In this document: one piece after another, positions 1-10,984 of the stretch
Position numbering within the stretch: the first letter of the stretch is position 1
Layout of the letters: every line of letters begins with the position of its first letter
From: Tubiluchus corallicola
Lineage: Eukaryota; Priapulida; Priapulimorpha; Priapulimorphida; Tubiluchidae
DNA length: 32,500 nt
Assembly (NCBI GenBank): GCA_030141605.1
Contig: JAQGDQ010001260.1
Span: 1-32,500, forward strand
Reading direction: 5' to 3'
The notes under the pieces: generated by a model
What the model was told of the DNA's origin: nothing
The model's database searches: none
What the model saw: only the letters and a program-made list of their open reading frames with translations
Made by a program: the position numbers and the translations under genes

Positions 1-703
<703 letters not shown>

Positions 704-1465
704 TTAGTCCTTCCTGTGCATTGATGCACATTGGGCAGACAGCATTTTCCACTGAGTTTTATCGGCGGCTTCGTTCTCTACGTTTTCCCAACGTCTGTTG
801 ACAGCTCGAAGGTCTTCTTTGAAGGATCTGCGCCACGTTGTTTTTGGCCGACCTCTTTTTCGTTTCCCACCAGGTGGTTCCCACTGTACTGCTGTTTTGG
901 CGTAGCGACTTTCTGATAGACGGAGAATATGTCCAGCCAGTTTCATTCTTCTCTCTGTAACTATATCTTGTAACCGCAATGACTGCGCTCGTTGAAGAAC
1001 TTCTACATTGGTGACATGGTCGCGGTAGGAGATTTTTAGTATCTTTCGAAGGCATTTTTGGTGGAAGACGTTCAGTTTCTTTGATAACTCCGCTGTGACT
1101 TTCCAGGTTTCGCTGGCATAGAGAGCCGTTGGCAGCACAATGGCGTTGTACAGACGAAGTTTGATTTTCATGCCAATTTTCTTGGTTGTCCAGATTTTTC
1201 CCATCTTCCTAAATACTGCTGCTGCTTTGCCGATTCTCCCCCTGATGTCATTTTCTGTACCTCCATTACAGGTCATCACACTGCCCAGATATGGAAAACT
1301 GGTAACGTTCTCAACCATTTGGCCCCCCACTGTTATATGTACATCATTCTGTTGGTTTGTCCACACTTTCAAAACTTTGGTCTTTTCTTGACTAATTCTC
1401 AATCCAATTTTTCCCGCTACTTCTTCCATACTTGTGGTCAGTTGTTGCAGGCTTTCTTTTGCTGT
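704..1465 (-). pseudogene. LINE B: C-terminal part of a non-LTR reverse transcriptase, 5'-truncated
   Basis: About 250 codons are open on the minus strand. Recognisable segments, in order, are the KTKV segment that follows the catalytic site, the FPYLGSVMT thumb motif, the LRLYNAIVLPTALYASETW block, the Cys-bearing FHQKCLRKIL helix, RDHVTNVEVLQRA, and the GHILRL / GRPKTTWRR tail typical of metazoan LINE ORF2 proteins. The piece begins just after where the YADD catalytic aspartates would lie, so it cannot be an active polymerase; there is no endonuclease or N-terminal RT. The stop codon at 704-706 is followed by a short TAAGG-like tail. The same frame runs unbroken upstream into the end of another LINE (LINE A), so the long ORF is a chimera. 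The family assignment (LINE, RT C-terminus) is firm; the clade is not. Confidence 0.9.
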
Positions 1466-1622
1466 TGAACCCCTGAGAAATCTTCTCCACTCTTGTCTGT
1501 TATCGTATTCATTCCATTCCTCTCTAGATGTTCCTCTAATGAGAAGAGCTCTATCTACTGCCTCCATCCATCTTTTCCTCGGACGGCCGACTGGCCCCTT
1601 TCCCGGTGGTTGCCATATCAAA
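1466..1622 (-). pseudogene. LINE A: extreme C-terminal tail
   Basis: Encodes WQPPGKGPVGRPRKRWMEAV and the EWRRFL tail, the standard end of a LINE ORF2. It is separated from the rest of LINE A by the MITE at 1623-2252: dropping the MITE and one TA copy joins ...EERQKKY to LIWQPPG in one frame. At about 1466 it passes without a stop into LINE B, which suggests that LINE B landed in the 3' end of LINE A, or that the two fused by recombination. Confidence 0.85.
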
Positions 1623-2252
1623 TACCGTAAGACGGGGTGAGTTCGCCAATTTTTTGGGGTATTTTTTTACGTTTCCTGCCATAGCAAGAGAATTACCCAA
1701 CCGATTTTCTTAGTTCAAGCTTTATATTGCCTTTCGAATGCAACACTATCGTGGGGTGAATTCGCCACTAACAATTTAACACTGTTTAATGCCATTCTAG
1801 GCAGCTGAAGTTAACTGGTTGTGATTGGCTGGTTGGGGGTGAGTTCGCCACCCTATGAAAAAATTATGAAAAATGTCTAGTTTTAGTTTTCAAATAGAAA
1901 CTTCTACGTTGGCAAGGAAGGCTTGAACGTCTTGTGCACTGATCTTATCGCGGGCGCCCTTGATGTTGCCAGCCACTCTGAAAACCAGATTGTTCCTTCG
2001 GGCGAATGATTTGACAAAGTCTATTCCAGGGGTGTTTGCCTTGAATCGTCGTTCCTGATAATATGTAGCGCAGAATGGAATACTTCTAGTGCGAATTGAA
2101 AGAAGATAACTGTCACAAACTGTTTATAATGACAGTGATCATGATATCTGTTCATTAAACACTGAACAATAGTTACAGCAAACCTACAATAGCCATTACG
2201 TAAGGGGTGGCGAACTCACCCTCGGGTGGCCAACTCACCCCGTTTTACGGTA
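1623..2252 (-). mobile_element. pogo-like (Tc1/mariner superfamily) MITE, copy 1
   Basis: 630 bp, flanked by TA on both sides (1623-1624 and 2251-2252). The terminal inverted repeats are about 25 bp and begin CCGTAAGACGGGGTGAG, matched at the far end by CTCACCCCGTTTTACGG. The TIR core GGGGTGAGTTCGCCA is repeated inside the left end (near 1751 and 1835, as GGTGARTTCGCCA) and once more inside the right end, forming subterminal repeats. The element sits inside LINE A coding sequence, which reads through if one TA and the insert are removed. The minus strand carries a 77-codon remnant of a transposase DNA-binding exon (separate entry). TA target sites together with a CENP-B-type domain point to the pogo/Tigger group. 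A second copy lies at 3641-4269. Confidence 0.93.
1890..2123 (-). pseudogene. transposase HTH_CENPB-type exon fragment in MITE copy 1
   Basis: 77 open codons between two stops. The readable core runs RSIPFCATYYQERRF, then PGIDFVKSFARRNNL, FRVAGNIKGARDKIS and a final VQAFLANVEVSI. Order and spacing match the second helix-turn-helix of pogo/CENP-B/Tigger transposases (pattern PGxDWxxSFxxRxxLxxR...ARxxxx..V..FF). There is no DDE catalytic domain anywhere in the 630-bp element, so the element is non-autonomous. The homology is my reading of the family pattern, not a database hit. Confidence 0.75.
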
Positions 2253-2612
2253 CTTTTTCTGCCGTTCTTCCTCCTCCATCAGCATAACGTTTCCATACCA
2301 TCTGAGTTTGGTCCTCTCAATCTCCTCCAGGAAGAGTGCTACATTCAGCTCTTCTCTAATCTTGGTGTTTCTCATCCTGTCTCTCCGCGTGACTCCCAAG
2401 ATTAATCTCAGTACCCTCACCTCGGCTGCTGGGTAGTCTGGACTCCGTCTTTGAAGTCAGTGACCAAACGTCGGAGCCATACGATAATATTGGCTTGAGG
2501 ATACTCAGATAATTAGTCACTTTGCACTTCCTGGAGATGTGGCTGTCTCGTAGTAGCGGATAAACCATATCTACATTACTATTGTATTTAGCGATACGAT
2601 TGATTATTTCAT
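2253..2612 (-). pseudogene. LINE A: RT C-terminal region, frameshifted
   Basis: Minus-strand codons from 2612 read EIINRIAKYNSN, then VYPLLRDSHISRKCKV and LKPILSYGSDVW, all typical of the region after the RT thumb in metazoan LINE ORF2. A frameshift near 2430 moves the reading to the frame of LRLILGVTRRDRMRN and KLRWYGNVM. It is interrupted on one side by the pogo-like MITE (1623) and on the other abuts the second MITE at 2613. Clearly dead. Confidence 0.85.
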
Positions 2613-3094
2613 CAGTGGACTCTCGTTACAAGAATCACACGTATAAGAATCAGCTCGATATAAGAATGAAAATCGCGTTTCCTGAATTGAATCGGCATTT
2701 TCCTAGTGAAAATCCGCTCGTATAAGAATCACCCTTCTTTCGATAGTAGAATCAATTTTGGCGCCAACTCCATTGTTTCTCACGCCCTGCTTACAAGGTT
2801 CTGCGCAGTGGGCGTGGCGGAAAAAATTATGTGCATTAAAAATTTTTAAGGCAATTCTGGCATCATGAAATATCTACCCAACCATGAAATGAAAACATTA
2901 GTCTAGGAATTTTTAGGTCCTTTTTAGGCCAGAAAAACATGCTGTTTCATGTCGTTTCTAGCGTAATTTCGGGAAATAAATAATTTTTATGTGCATAAAT
3001 TTTTTTTAAAGCAATTCTGTGTCATGCTCGTTATAAGAATCGCTTGTTATACTTTGCCTTCTCCCGAGGTGATTCTTATAATGAGAGTCCACTG
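2613..3094. mobile_element. MITE of a second family, possibly Tigger-like
   Basis: 482 bp bounded by inverted repeats beginning CAGTGGACTCTCGTTACAAG at the left and, on the opposite strand at the right, CAGTGGACTCTCATTATAAG; about 24 of 26 bases agree. A TATAAGAATCA-type core recurs several times inside the left end (near 2640, 2660 and 2727) and near 3035. CAGTGG termini recall Tigger/pogo elements, but the flanks are AT and TA rather than a clean TA duplication. No coding capacity is seen. Confidence 0.78.
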
Positions 3095-3640
3095 TACATA
3101 TTTCTCTCCTGTATTTCTTCTTGGTTCACCATGCGTTTCTTAAGCATAAGATGTCTTTTACGCCAGTGGGTTGCTAGCCCTATCCTGAACCCCCCCCCAT
3201 TTACCCGTGCTTGGGACCGGCACTGAGTTCAGCTGGATTACTGCCCCAGTGGCTGGGTTCCGCAAGTAACATCAAATTGGAAACAGCCATGCAAAGCCCT
3301 AAAAAGCGAACCTTAAACTAAATATTCGGTGTGCCCGGATGCCTGCCTAATCTTAACTTAATTATGATATCAAAGTGTTGCAGACGTACTTACTCTCTCT
3401 TTTTCATTTTGCGCGTAGCTTACCTGTAATTCCTTTCAGTAAACCGACAAAAGCAGCTATCACCAATAAACACACGCACGTCTTCATCTTGCTTTTACTT
3501 TAACTTGTGATATCTCTCGGTTGTATTCTAATACGCACGTTCTAAACTTGAAAAGTTTTTCGTAGAAATTGACGTAAGAACATTCTAAACATTGGGTTTG
3601 GTGTTTGCGTCACTCAAATCAACTAGTTTTGTTGCTGCAG
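3095..3640. other. no gene seen
   Basis: Contains a C9 run near 3190 and mixed-composition sequence. The minus strand up to about 3240 might be more of a decayed element, but I could not tie it to one. Nothing further to report. Confidence 0.4.
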
Positions 3641-4269
3641 TACCGTAAAACGGGGTGAGTTCGCCACTCTTTAGGGGTATTTTTTACGTTTCCTGCCACA
3701 GCAAGAGAATTACCCAACCGATTTTCTTAGATCAAGGTTTATATTGCCTTTCGAATGAAACACTATCGTGGGGTGAATTCGCCACTAACAATTTAACACT
3801 GTTTAATGCCATTCTAGGCAGCTGAAGTTAACTGGTTGTGATTGGCTGGTTGGGGGTGAGTTCGCCACCCTATGAAAAAATTATGAAAAATGTCTAGTTT
3901 TAGTTTTCAAATAGAAACTTCTACGTTGGCAAGGAAGGCTTGAACGTCTTGTGCACTGATCTTATCGCGGGCGCCCTTGATGTTGCCAGCCACTCTGAAA
4001 ACCAGATTGTTCCTTCGGGCGAATGATTTGACAAAGTCTATTCCAGGGGTGTTTGCCTTGAATCGTCGTTCCTGATAATATGTAGCGCAGAATGGAATAC
4101 TTCTAATGCGAATTGAAAGAAGATAACTGTCACAAACTGTTTATAATGACAGTGATCATGATATCTGTTCATTAAACACTGAACAATAGTTACAGCAAAC
4201 CTACAATGGCCATTACGTAAGGGGTGGCGAACTCACCCTTGGGTGGCGAACTCACCCCGTTTTACGGTA
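3641..4269 (-). mobile_element. pogo-like MITE, copy 2
   Basis: 629 bp, same orientation as copy 1 and nearly identical: by eye about fifteen differences over the whole length. It is flanked by TA (3641-3642 and 4268-4269). The terminal repeats CCGTAAAACGGGGTGAG... and ...CTCACCCCGTTTTACGG match better than in copy 1. The subterminal GGTGARTTCGCCA repeats are conserved. High identity implies recent movement or a recent local duplication of the element. Confidence 0.94.
3907..4140 (-). pseudogene. transposase HTH_CENPB-type exon fragment in MITE copy 2
   Basis: Same 77-codon open stretch as in copy 1, again bounded by stops at the same places. One visible coding change is Thr to Ile in the SIRTRSI segment. 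Both copies keep the frame open. Confidence 0.75.
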
Positions 4270-5390
4270 ACTGTTTTTACCTCTACCCTGTCATGATTTA
4301 AAGGAGTCGAGCGAGTAACACTCATAAAAACCGCATAGTTTTCCACAAAGTAATTGTCAATTAAGGGTTGGTTGGTGCGACATTTACCATAGAAGGGAAA
4401 TTATTCCATTCGTTCACAACTGGACAAAAGAAAATCATTTTCATTATTCTAAATTTAAATTTATGTTGTATATTTATCCTAATGTCATCATACTTTTTTA
4501 ATTTTGGATAGTGCTGCCACCTTCAGGTGCTCTTGTTAAAATTGTTGAAGCTTTTTCTTTACTGTTTAAATTTTCATTGGCTTCTACAGTCTTTGTGAAT
4601 GCATAATCTCTAAACCTGTTTTCACACCTAAATGATTTCACTTGTAGTTTTGGTCCCTTGGTTTTCTGCTTTTCAACATGACAGCTTGTGGTGTGTTATT
4701 AAATGCGTTGTTAAAATGTTGTGTGTTCTCGTTAATAGGACGTTTGTCCTGTAATTATACATTTAGTTTAAACATCATTTGTGGGAGTATGCAAGCAGAA
4801 TAAAACTATCTGATTTGTTTAAATACAAAAATTGTTTATTTACAAAAATTGTTTATTTACAATTATTTACAATACATTTGGCATTTGAAAAAATACTGAC
4901 ACAATATACACAATAAAGAATATTTACAGCACAAAGAATTTATATAACAAAAATGAAAAAGATATTACACAAATTACAAGAAACCACTCAAATTTATACA
5001 TAATGAATATGAAAAAAGCATCAAATTAAACAAAAATATCAATTCAAAAGGTTTATCAAAAGTAATTTACGAATTATGGTGGGGGCGGTTACCAAAATCG
5101 TTGTAAAAAATTGTGACCCTACAAGGGTTAAGCAAAACGTACCATTTCATAATCAAACCAACTGTAGATAAACAAATAAGTGCCCAGCATTTAAAAAATA
5201 TGAAAAGTTCTTATCTAGACACAGTTAACTTATAAATTCTTGACACACATACTAACATTACATGGGTAAACATAAAAACACTGAAAATAGTGGTTACACT
5301 ACGAGGAATCTTATTTTCGCGTGTTAGTTAGGCAACATGTGACCCGGCCACATTTCTATACAAAAATCATTAATGCAATTTCACACGAAT
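4270..5390. other. intergenic, no gene seen
   Basis: AT-rich, with short direct repeats such as AAAATTGTTTATTTAC near 4828-4860. No ORF, splice-framed exon or RNA gene is supportable. Confidence 0.6.
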
Positions 5391-6045
5391 CAAGACTTAA
5401 ACAACTCATATCATTTCATTAAGCAATTTATTTACAATGGAGAAAAAAGTAAAAAAACTCCAATTTGTATCATTTCATTAAGCAATATTCAAACAATTCA
5501 TATCATTTCATTTGTATCATTTCATTAAGCAATATTCAAACAATTCATATCATTTCATTAAGCAATTTATTTACAATGGAGAAAAAAGTCAAAAAACTCC
5601 AATTTGTATCATTTCATTAAGCAATATTCAAACAATTCATATCATTTCATTAAGCAATTTATTTACAATGGAGAAAAAAGTCAAAAAACTCCAATTTGTA
5701 TCATTTCATTAAGCAATTTATTTACAATAGAGAAAAAAGTAAAAAACTCCAATTTGTATCATTTCATTAAGCAATATTCAAACAATTCATATCATTTCAT
5801 TAAGCAATTTATTTACAATAGAGAAAAAAGTAAAAAAACTCCAATTTGTATCATTTCATTAAGCAATATTCAAACAATTCATATCATTTCATTAAGCAAT
5901 TTATTTACAATAGAGAAAAAAGTAAAAAAAAAACTCCAATTTGTATCATTTCATTAAGCAATATTCAAACAATTCATATCATTTACAATGGAGAAAAAAG
6001 TAAAAAAAACTCCAATTTGTATCATTTCATCAAACAATATTCAAA
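5391..6045. repeat. 92-bp tandem array
   Basis: About seven units whose landmarks are CAATTCATATCATTTCATTA, GCAATTTATTTACAATGG and CTCCAATTTGTATCATTTC. The landmark CAATTCAT recurs at 5541, 5633, 5783 and 5875, giving a 92-bp period with one shortened unit. Long translated frames across it are artefacts of the repeat. Confidence 0.95.
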
Positions 6046-6695
6046 AAAATTCTGTATTTACATATTTACATAATTCTGTAGTTATAACAGTGGTTATACT
6101 ATGAGTTAAGCTGCTATATGATGTACTTATGAAGGCTCGGTAACTGGACCCATGGAGGACTCCGTATTTTTGTTATGATCATTATTATGTTCATTAAAAT
6201 ATATGTAGAAAAAATGTTCAAAACGTTATAAAATATGTTCAACTGAACATTTCTTTGATGTTCAAAAACAAGAGAACAAGCTAAAGCTGGTTCAAGACAA
6301 CTTCTCCTGTTATGTTACGAGCAAAAATATTCATTTTAATGTCAGCAACAAGCTAAAACTGATTCAACGCAGTTTCTCTTTGGAGGTTATAAGCAAAAAT
6401 ATTTATTTCAATGTTGGTAAGTTAAAAGCCAGTGCAAGAAGGCAGCTTTGTACTGGGAGGATGTGCCAAGTCAAAAGCCAGAGCAAGATGACCCAAATTT
6501 CTCTCCGGAAGCTTGGAGAATTACGTTTCAATTCGAACGTTAATTGCTATTTGCAATTTAGAGCTTCAGCATCATCAGCGGATAGATTACAGTTTCTCGG
6601 ATTTTTTCTCGGATTTTTTAATATAAAAATATAAAAGTGCTTACATATTTAGCATAATATTTAAAGTTGACATTCAACACAAATTTTCTGCAATG
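6046..6695. other. no gene seen
   Basis: AT-rich, with two diverged roughly 90-bp repeats near 6280-6400 (AAGCTAAARCTGRTTCAA). The short stretch 6143-6165 (AACTGGACCC and GGAGGACTCCGT) echoes pieces of the zinc-finger gene's last exon, but too briefly to call. Confidence 0.4.
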
Positions 6696-6699
6696 CATT

Positions 6700-7165
6700 G
6701 TATTCTAAAGTGCAATATATGACAGCAGTTGCAGTATATTCTATTAATGGTAACATATCCTATAAGCTGCAATATTCTGTTAACTGCAATGCGTCACAGC
6801 AGCTGCAGTATATTGTATTAATTGTCACACGTCCTATAAGCTGCAATATTCTGTTAACTGCAATATATCGTAGCAACTGCAGTATAGTCTATTAATGGTA
6901 ACATATCCTATAAGCTGCGATAATTCTAGAAACTGCAACCTTCAACAAACAACAATATATCATACAAGCTGCACTATATTCTATGAATTGTTAACGTACC
7001 CCTATAAGACGAAGTATTTTTAGAAACTGCAATATATCATACAAACTGTAATATATTCTATTAATTGTTACATATCCTTCAAACTGCAGTATTTCTAAAA
7101 ACTGCAGTATACTGTATAAGCTACAGTATGTTAAGTTAGTTGCACTGTATCGTATACAAGTTGTG
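6700..7165. repeat. 74-bp tandem array, degenerate to the right
   Basis: Units share CCTATAAGCTGCAATATTCT and AACTGCAGTATATTCTATTA. CCTATAAG starts at 6759, 6833 and 6907, a 74-bp period. The units beyond 6950 are more diverged. Confidence 0.92.
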
Positions 7166-7209
7166 CATCAAAACTATTTATAAGATAGGGCGACCACGAT
7201 GCTGATGAT

Positions 7210-7835
7210 GCTGGATGTTTGTGAGGCGGCAGTTACCGAGCCGATGAGGAAGAATTTTCTGAAGAGCAGGGGGAGGGGGATTGAAACAATAATCATTAAT
7301 AATAATTTCTATTTCTGGTGCTTTAATTAAGAAGCGTAATTGTTTGAAGTACGCTCAAAACATTTTAATGATTTGAAGCACCAATGGTGCATTAATTAAG
7401 AAGCGTAATTGTTTGAAGTACACTCAAAACATTTTAATGATTTGAAGCACCAATGGTGCATTAATTAAGAAGCGTAATTGTTTGAAGTACGCTCAAAACG
7501 TTGTAATGATTTGAAGCACCAATGGTGCATTAATTAAGAAGCGTAATTGTTTGAAGTAGGCTCAAAACTTTCTAATGATTTGAAGCACCAATGTTGCTTT
7601 AATTAAGAAGCGTAATTGTTTTAAGTAGGCTCAAAACGTTTTAATGATTCGAAGCGTCAAAAGTGTTCATAATAGAATTGATCCCCCTCCCATGCCGATA
7701 GTGACCAGGCGGTGGGAAGCTAATTTTTAACAACATGGCGACACATATTTCCGCCATATTTAATATTTCAGCTATATTTAATTGATTATATATTCAAACG
7801 TTATCTATCCATGGACAGCCATGGTTATTAGGCAA
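7210..7835 (+). pseudogene. remnant of the zinc-finger gene's last exon (inverted copy)
   Basis: On the plus strand, GTTTGTGAGGCGG (7214) and GATGAGGAAGAATTTTCTGA (7236) match the start and acidic part of exon 5 of the 24.5-30.7 kb gene. CCGATAGTGACC followed by GGCGGTGGGAAGCTA (7697-7725) and CATGGACAGCCATGGTT (7811-7827) match its last 90 coding bases. A 69-bp satellite array (7310-7668) splits it, and about 85 bp are inserted after GGGAAGCTA. Most of the middle of the exon is lost and the frame is destroyed. The two 15-17 bp exact matches in the right order make chance unlikely. No adjoining copies of the other exons were found here. Confidence 0.72.
7310..7668. repeat. 69-bp tandem array with palindromic core
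   Basis: Five units, with TTAATTAAGAAGCGTAATTG starting at 7323, 7392, 7461, 7530 and 7599. Each unit carries the inverted repeat GCACC-AAT-GGTGC next to the TTAATTAA palindrome. The array lies inside the decayed last-exon copy. Confidence 0.95.
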
Positions 7836-8093
7836 CATCTTTAAATTATGCAAGGTGGCAAACTTGATGCCTATAGTCAAAATAACAGCTTGACTATATA
7901 CAAGGTTGTGTGTCATAATAGCAATTATTTTCATAGAATAAACATTCAGCCATTATTCCCCATATGCTGGAAAAGGATGAACAAATCTTTGTATGACGAA
8001 ATGATGGAAATTAACATTACTGGTTCATGAAAAAAATGTAGCGATAGATTCCATATGAAATGAGTTTGTAGTAGAGCGATAAAGATCACATTA
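7836..8093. other. no gene seen
   Basis: Mixed AT-rich sequence between the last-exon remnant and the 174-bp array. A 60-codon open stretch here has no recognisable content. Confidence 0.4.
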
Positions 8094-8730
8094 CAGATTC
8101 ATCGAGTAACACTATACACTGCCATGTCACAGTATAGTGATGTTATAGAACAGTGATGGAAAGTACCATCATCAACGTGTCACATAAAATGATGTGATAG
8201 TAACGAAAGAACTGCCATCAAGGCGTCAAATGAAGAGACATGATAACGTGATGCGAGTCACTATTAATGTCACGTGAAAAACTGCCATCTAGGCGACAAA
8301 TAAAGAGACATGATAACGTGATGCGAGTCACTATTAATGTCTTCATCGAGTAACACTATACATTGCCATGTCACAGTATAGTGATGTTATAGAACAGTGA
8401 TGGAAAGTACCATCATCAACGTGTCACATAAAATGATGTGATAGTAACGAAAAAACTGCCATCAAGGCGTCAAATGAAGAGACATGATAACGTGATGCGA
8501 GTCACTATTAATGTCTTCATCGAGTAACACTATACATTGCCATGTCACAGTATAGTGATGTTATAGAACAGTGATGGAAAGTACCATCATCAACGTGTCA
8601 CATAAAATGATGTGATAGTAACGAAAGAACTGCCATCAAGGCGTCAAATGAAGAGACATGATAACGTGATGCGAGTCACTATTAATGTCACGTGAAAAAC
8701 TGCCATCAAGGCGACAAATGCATTACAAGA
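8094..8730. repeat. 174-bp tandem array with 70-bp subunit duplication
   Basis: TTCATCGAGTAACACTATAC starts at 8098, 8342 and 8516. The 174-bp spacing is the basic period; the 244-bp first interval equals one unit plus an extra 70-bp segment (from CACGTGAAAAACTGCCATC to ATTAATGTC). A partial unit follows to about 8720. Confidence 0.94.
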
Positions 8731-9069
8731 GAGAAACTGAATATTTTAAAGAATTGACTTGATGAAATTGAACATAATCACTGATTATTAATCAGTACTA
8801 AAGCAGTAAACAAGTAAAACTGATAACAGTGGTGGCAACTACCGCTAATATATCACATAAAGTGACATGACAATGACAAAGGTAAACAGTACCGAAACTA
8901 GAATATTTCAAAAACTACCAAGGCATCAGGGAAAAACTCCTGTCACGATATATGGCGAAATGCACGTTATGAAAGATTGCACAGTAAAAACTGTTTGATA
9001 AAGTTGAACGTAACAGTCGGCATTGAAACTGTACCAACAATAACGGTACAGAAAACAGCCGCTATTTAA
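8731..9069. repeat. degenerate relatives of the flanking arrays
   Basis: Short motifs of the flanking arrays recur (ACTGTACCAACAATAACGG, GTTGAACGTAACAGTCGG), suggesting old diverged units. No gene is seen. Confidence 0.5.
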
Positions 9070-9855
9070 AGATTACATGATCGAAATTATTTTGTTGAAG
9101 TTGAATAACTGCATCCAATTAAAGACTACAAGATCAAAATTCCTTTGTTGAAATCGAATATGTAATCGGCATTGAAACAGAACCAGCAAACACGTTACAA
9201 AAAAGAACGGCATCCGATTAAAGATTACAAGATCAAAATGTCCTCGTTGAAACTGAACATAATCATTGAAAAATACAGTACGAAAAAAGGTAAAAATTGA
9301 AAACAATCATCAATGAAACTGTACCAACAATTATAGCATCGAAAAAGGTCCATTAAAGATGAACGATTGTGAACAAAATCGAAAGTTATCGGCATTGAAC
9401 TTGTACCAACAGTTATAGCACATACAAAAACTCCATTAAAGATTGACCGACTGAAATTGCCGTGGATGAAATTGAAAGTTATCGGTATTGAACTCGTACC
9501 AACAATTATGCACATAAAAAACTCCATTAAAGATTAAACGATTGAAATTGCTTGTACCAACAGTTATAGCACATACGAAAACTCCATTAAAGATTGACCG
9601 ATTGAAATTGCCGTGGATAAAATTGAAAGTTATCGGTATTGAACTCGTACCAACAATTATGCACATAAAAAACTCCATTAAAGATTAAACGATTGAAATT
9701 GCCCTGGATAAAATTGAAAGTAATCGCACATACAAAAACTCCATTAAAGATTGAACGATTGACATTGCCGTGGACAAAATTGAAAGTTATCGGCAATGAA
9801 ACAGGACCAAATATTATAGCACAGAAAAAAGCTTCATTAACGATTGTAGGATCAA
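9070..9855. repeat. about 93-bp tandem array, irregular
   Basis: The landmark GTTATCGG(C/T)ATTGAAC starts at about 9385, 9478, 9629 and 9786, and CTCCATTAAAGATTGA recurs throughout. The basic period is 93 bp with 58-64 bp part-units. Three overlapping long minus-strand frames here simply translate the repeat. Confidence 0.9.
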
Positions 9856-10079
9856 AATTGAATTGATTCAATTGAAAATAATCAACACTGAAGCCTGACA
9901 AGAAATTTACTTCAAATGGCTTTGCCAGATTTGGTCTGCTGCTTAAGAGACAGGAGTTTAAGATTAGGGATATTTTTGCATTCAACTGCAAGGTCACGTT
10001 GTTGTGGAGGGAGGGACTGCAACTAGACTTTTTATGAAAACTAATCATCTAAGAGACATTAGACCAGGAAGGTGAACTG
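9856..10079. other. no gene seen
   Basis: Unique-looking spacer between two repeat arrays. Confidence 0.4.
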
Positions 10080-10320
10080 TGATTTTGATATGGTCACCCA
10101 TTCATTTACTATCGGGTCTCTAGCTTCGAATGCCAAACTAAGTCAGCCATGTTTTGGCTAATATGATTTTAGTAGCGACGACTCATCCGTGTGCTATCTA
10201 GTCTTTACTCTATATAATTTCAATTCCTAAACAAAGTCAGCCATGTTTTAGCGTATGTGATTTTTAGTAATGGTCACTCATCTAATTACTTTCTAGACTT
10301 AGCTCTGGTTAACTTCACTT
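10080..10320. repeat. diverged ~95-bp repeats
   Basis: Units share AAGTCAGCCATGTTTT, GTGATTTTTAGTA and CACTCATC...CTAGTCTTTA / CTAGACTTA. About two and a half units, clearly diverged. Confidence 0.65.
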
Positions 10321-10624
10321 CAATTGTCAAGATTACTAATTTCGCCCTAAAGCTAGTTCAACAAAAAACACACACCAGGCGGCACAACCAGTCAGCTTGC
10401 TAGTCACAGCCTAAAAAGCTTATAAATGAAATGCTTTGCAAAAATACAGATGGATTTTGCAAATATTAGACTAAAGTATTATTAAATAATTTGTGAAAGG
10501 CCTGCAATTAACAAGGTTAGGCTGGGGGGGGGGTGAATCAGGTTTTGAATTATTAGTTAAGGTAATGGACAAAATATAGGAAATTACTTTTGAACAGGGA
10601 TCTAAATGATCTGCATAAAAATTT

Positions 10625-10870
10625 GAAATCACTGTACAGTTCTTTAAACTGCATAGCTTTCTATAGTTCCTTAAACCGCAGAACTTTTTGTACAGTTCTT
10701 TAAACCGCATAACTTTTGTACAGTTCTTTAAACCGCATAACTTTTTGTACAGTACTTTAAACTGCATAATTTTCTGTACAGTACTTTAAACCGCAGAACT
10801 TTTTGTACAGTTCTTTAAACCGCATAACTTTTTGTACAGTTCCTTAAACCGCAGAAGTTTTTGGACAGTA
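10625..10870. repeat. ~31-bp minisatellite
   Basis: About eight units of TTGTACAGTTCTTTAAACCG followed by CATAACTTT or CAGAACTTT. Unit length varies by a base or two. The upstream stretch 10,321-10,624 holds a G9 run near 10,524 and nothing else. Confidence 0.93.
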
Positions 10871-10984
10871 ATAATATATGCTTCCCTCAAGTACTTACAG
10901 TATGTTAGTGGAAAGAAACTGTCAGTCAGTTAATGCCTAGGCCTTGTCTGTCTTTACTGAAAGGTGTACAGTAGCTACATACAC

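Noticed and set aside
5512-6073. Repetitive frames (MYHFIKQYSNN type)
   Set aside because: Translation of the 92-bp satellite, with no independent coding evidence.
6143-6165. Possible piece of the last exon (GGACCC...GGAGGACTCCGT)
   Set aside because: Too short, and in the wrong order relative to the better relic at 7.2-7.84 kb.
7310-8730. Regular repeats considered as a CRISPR array
   Set aside because: Whole units are repeated with no unique spacers between short repeats, and the window is eukaryotic.
9073-10048. Overlapping minus frames rich in Phe and Asn
   Set aside because: Repeat translation of the 93-bp array.
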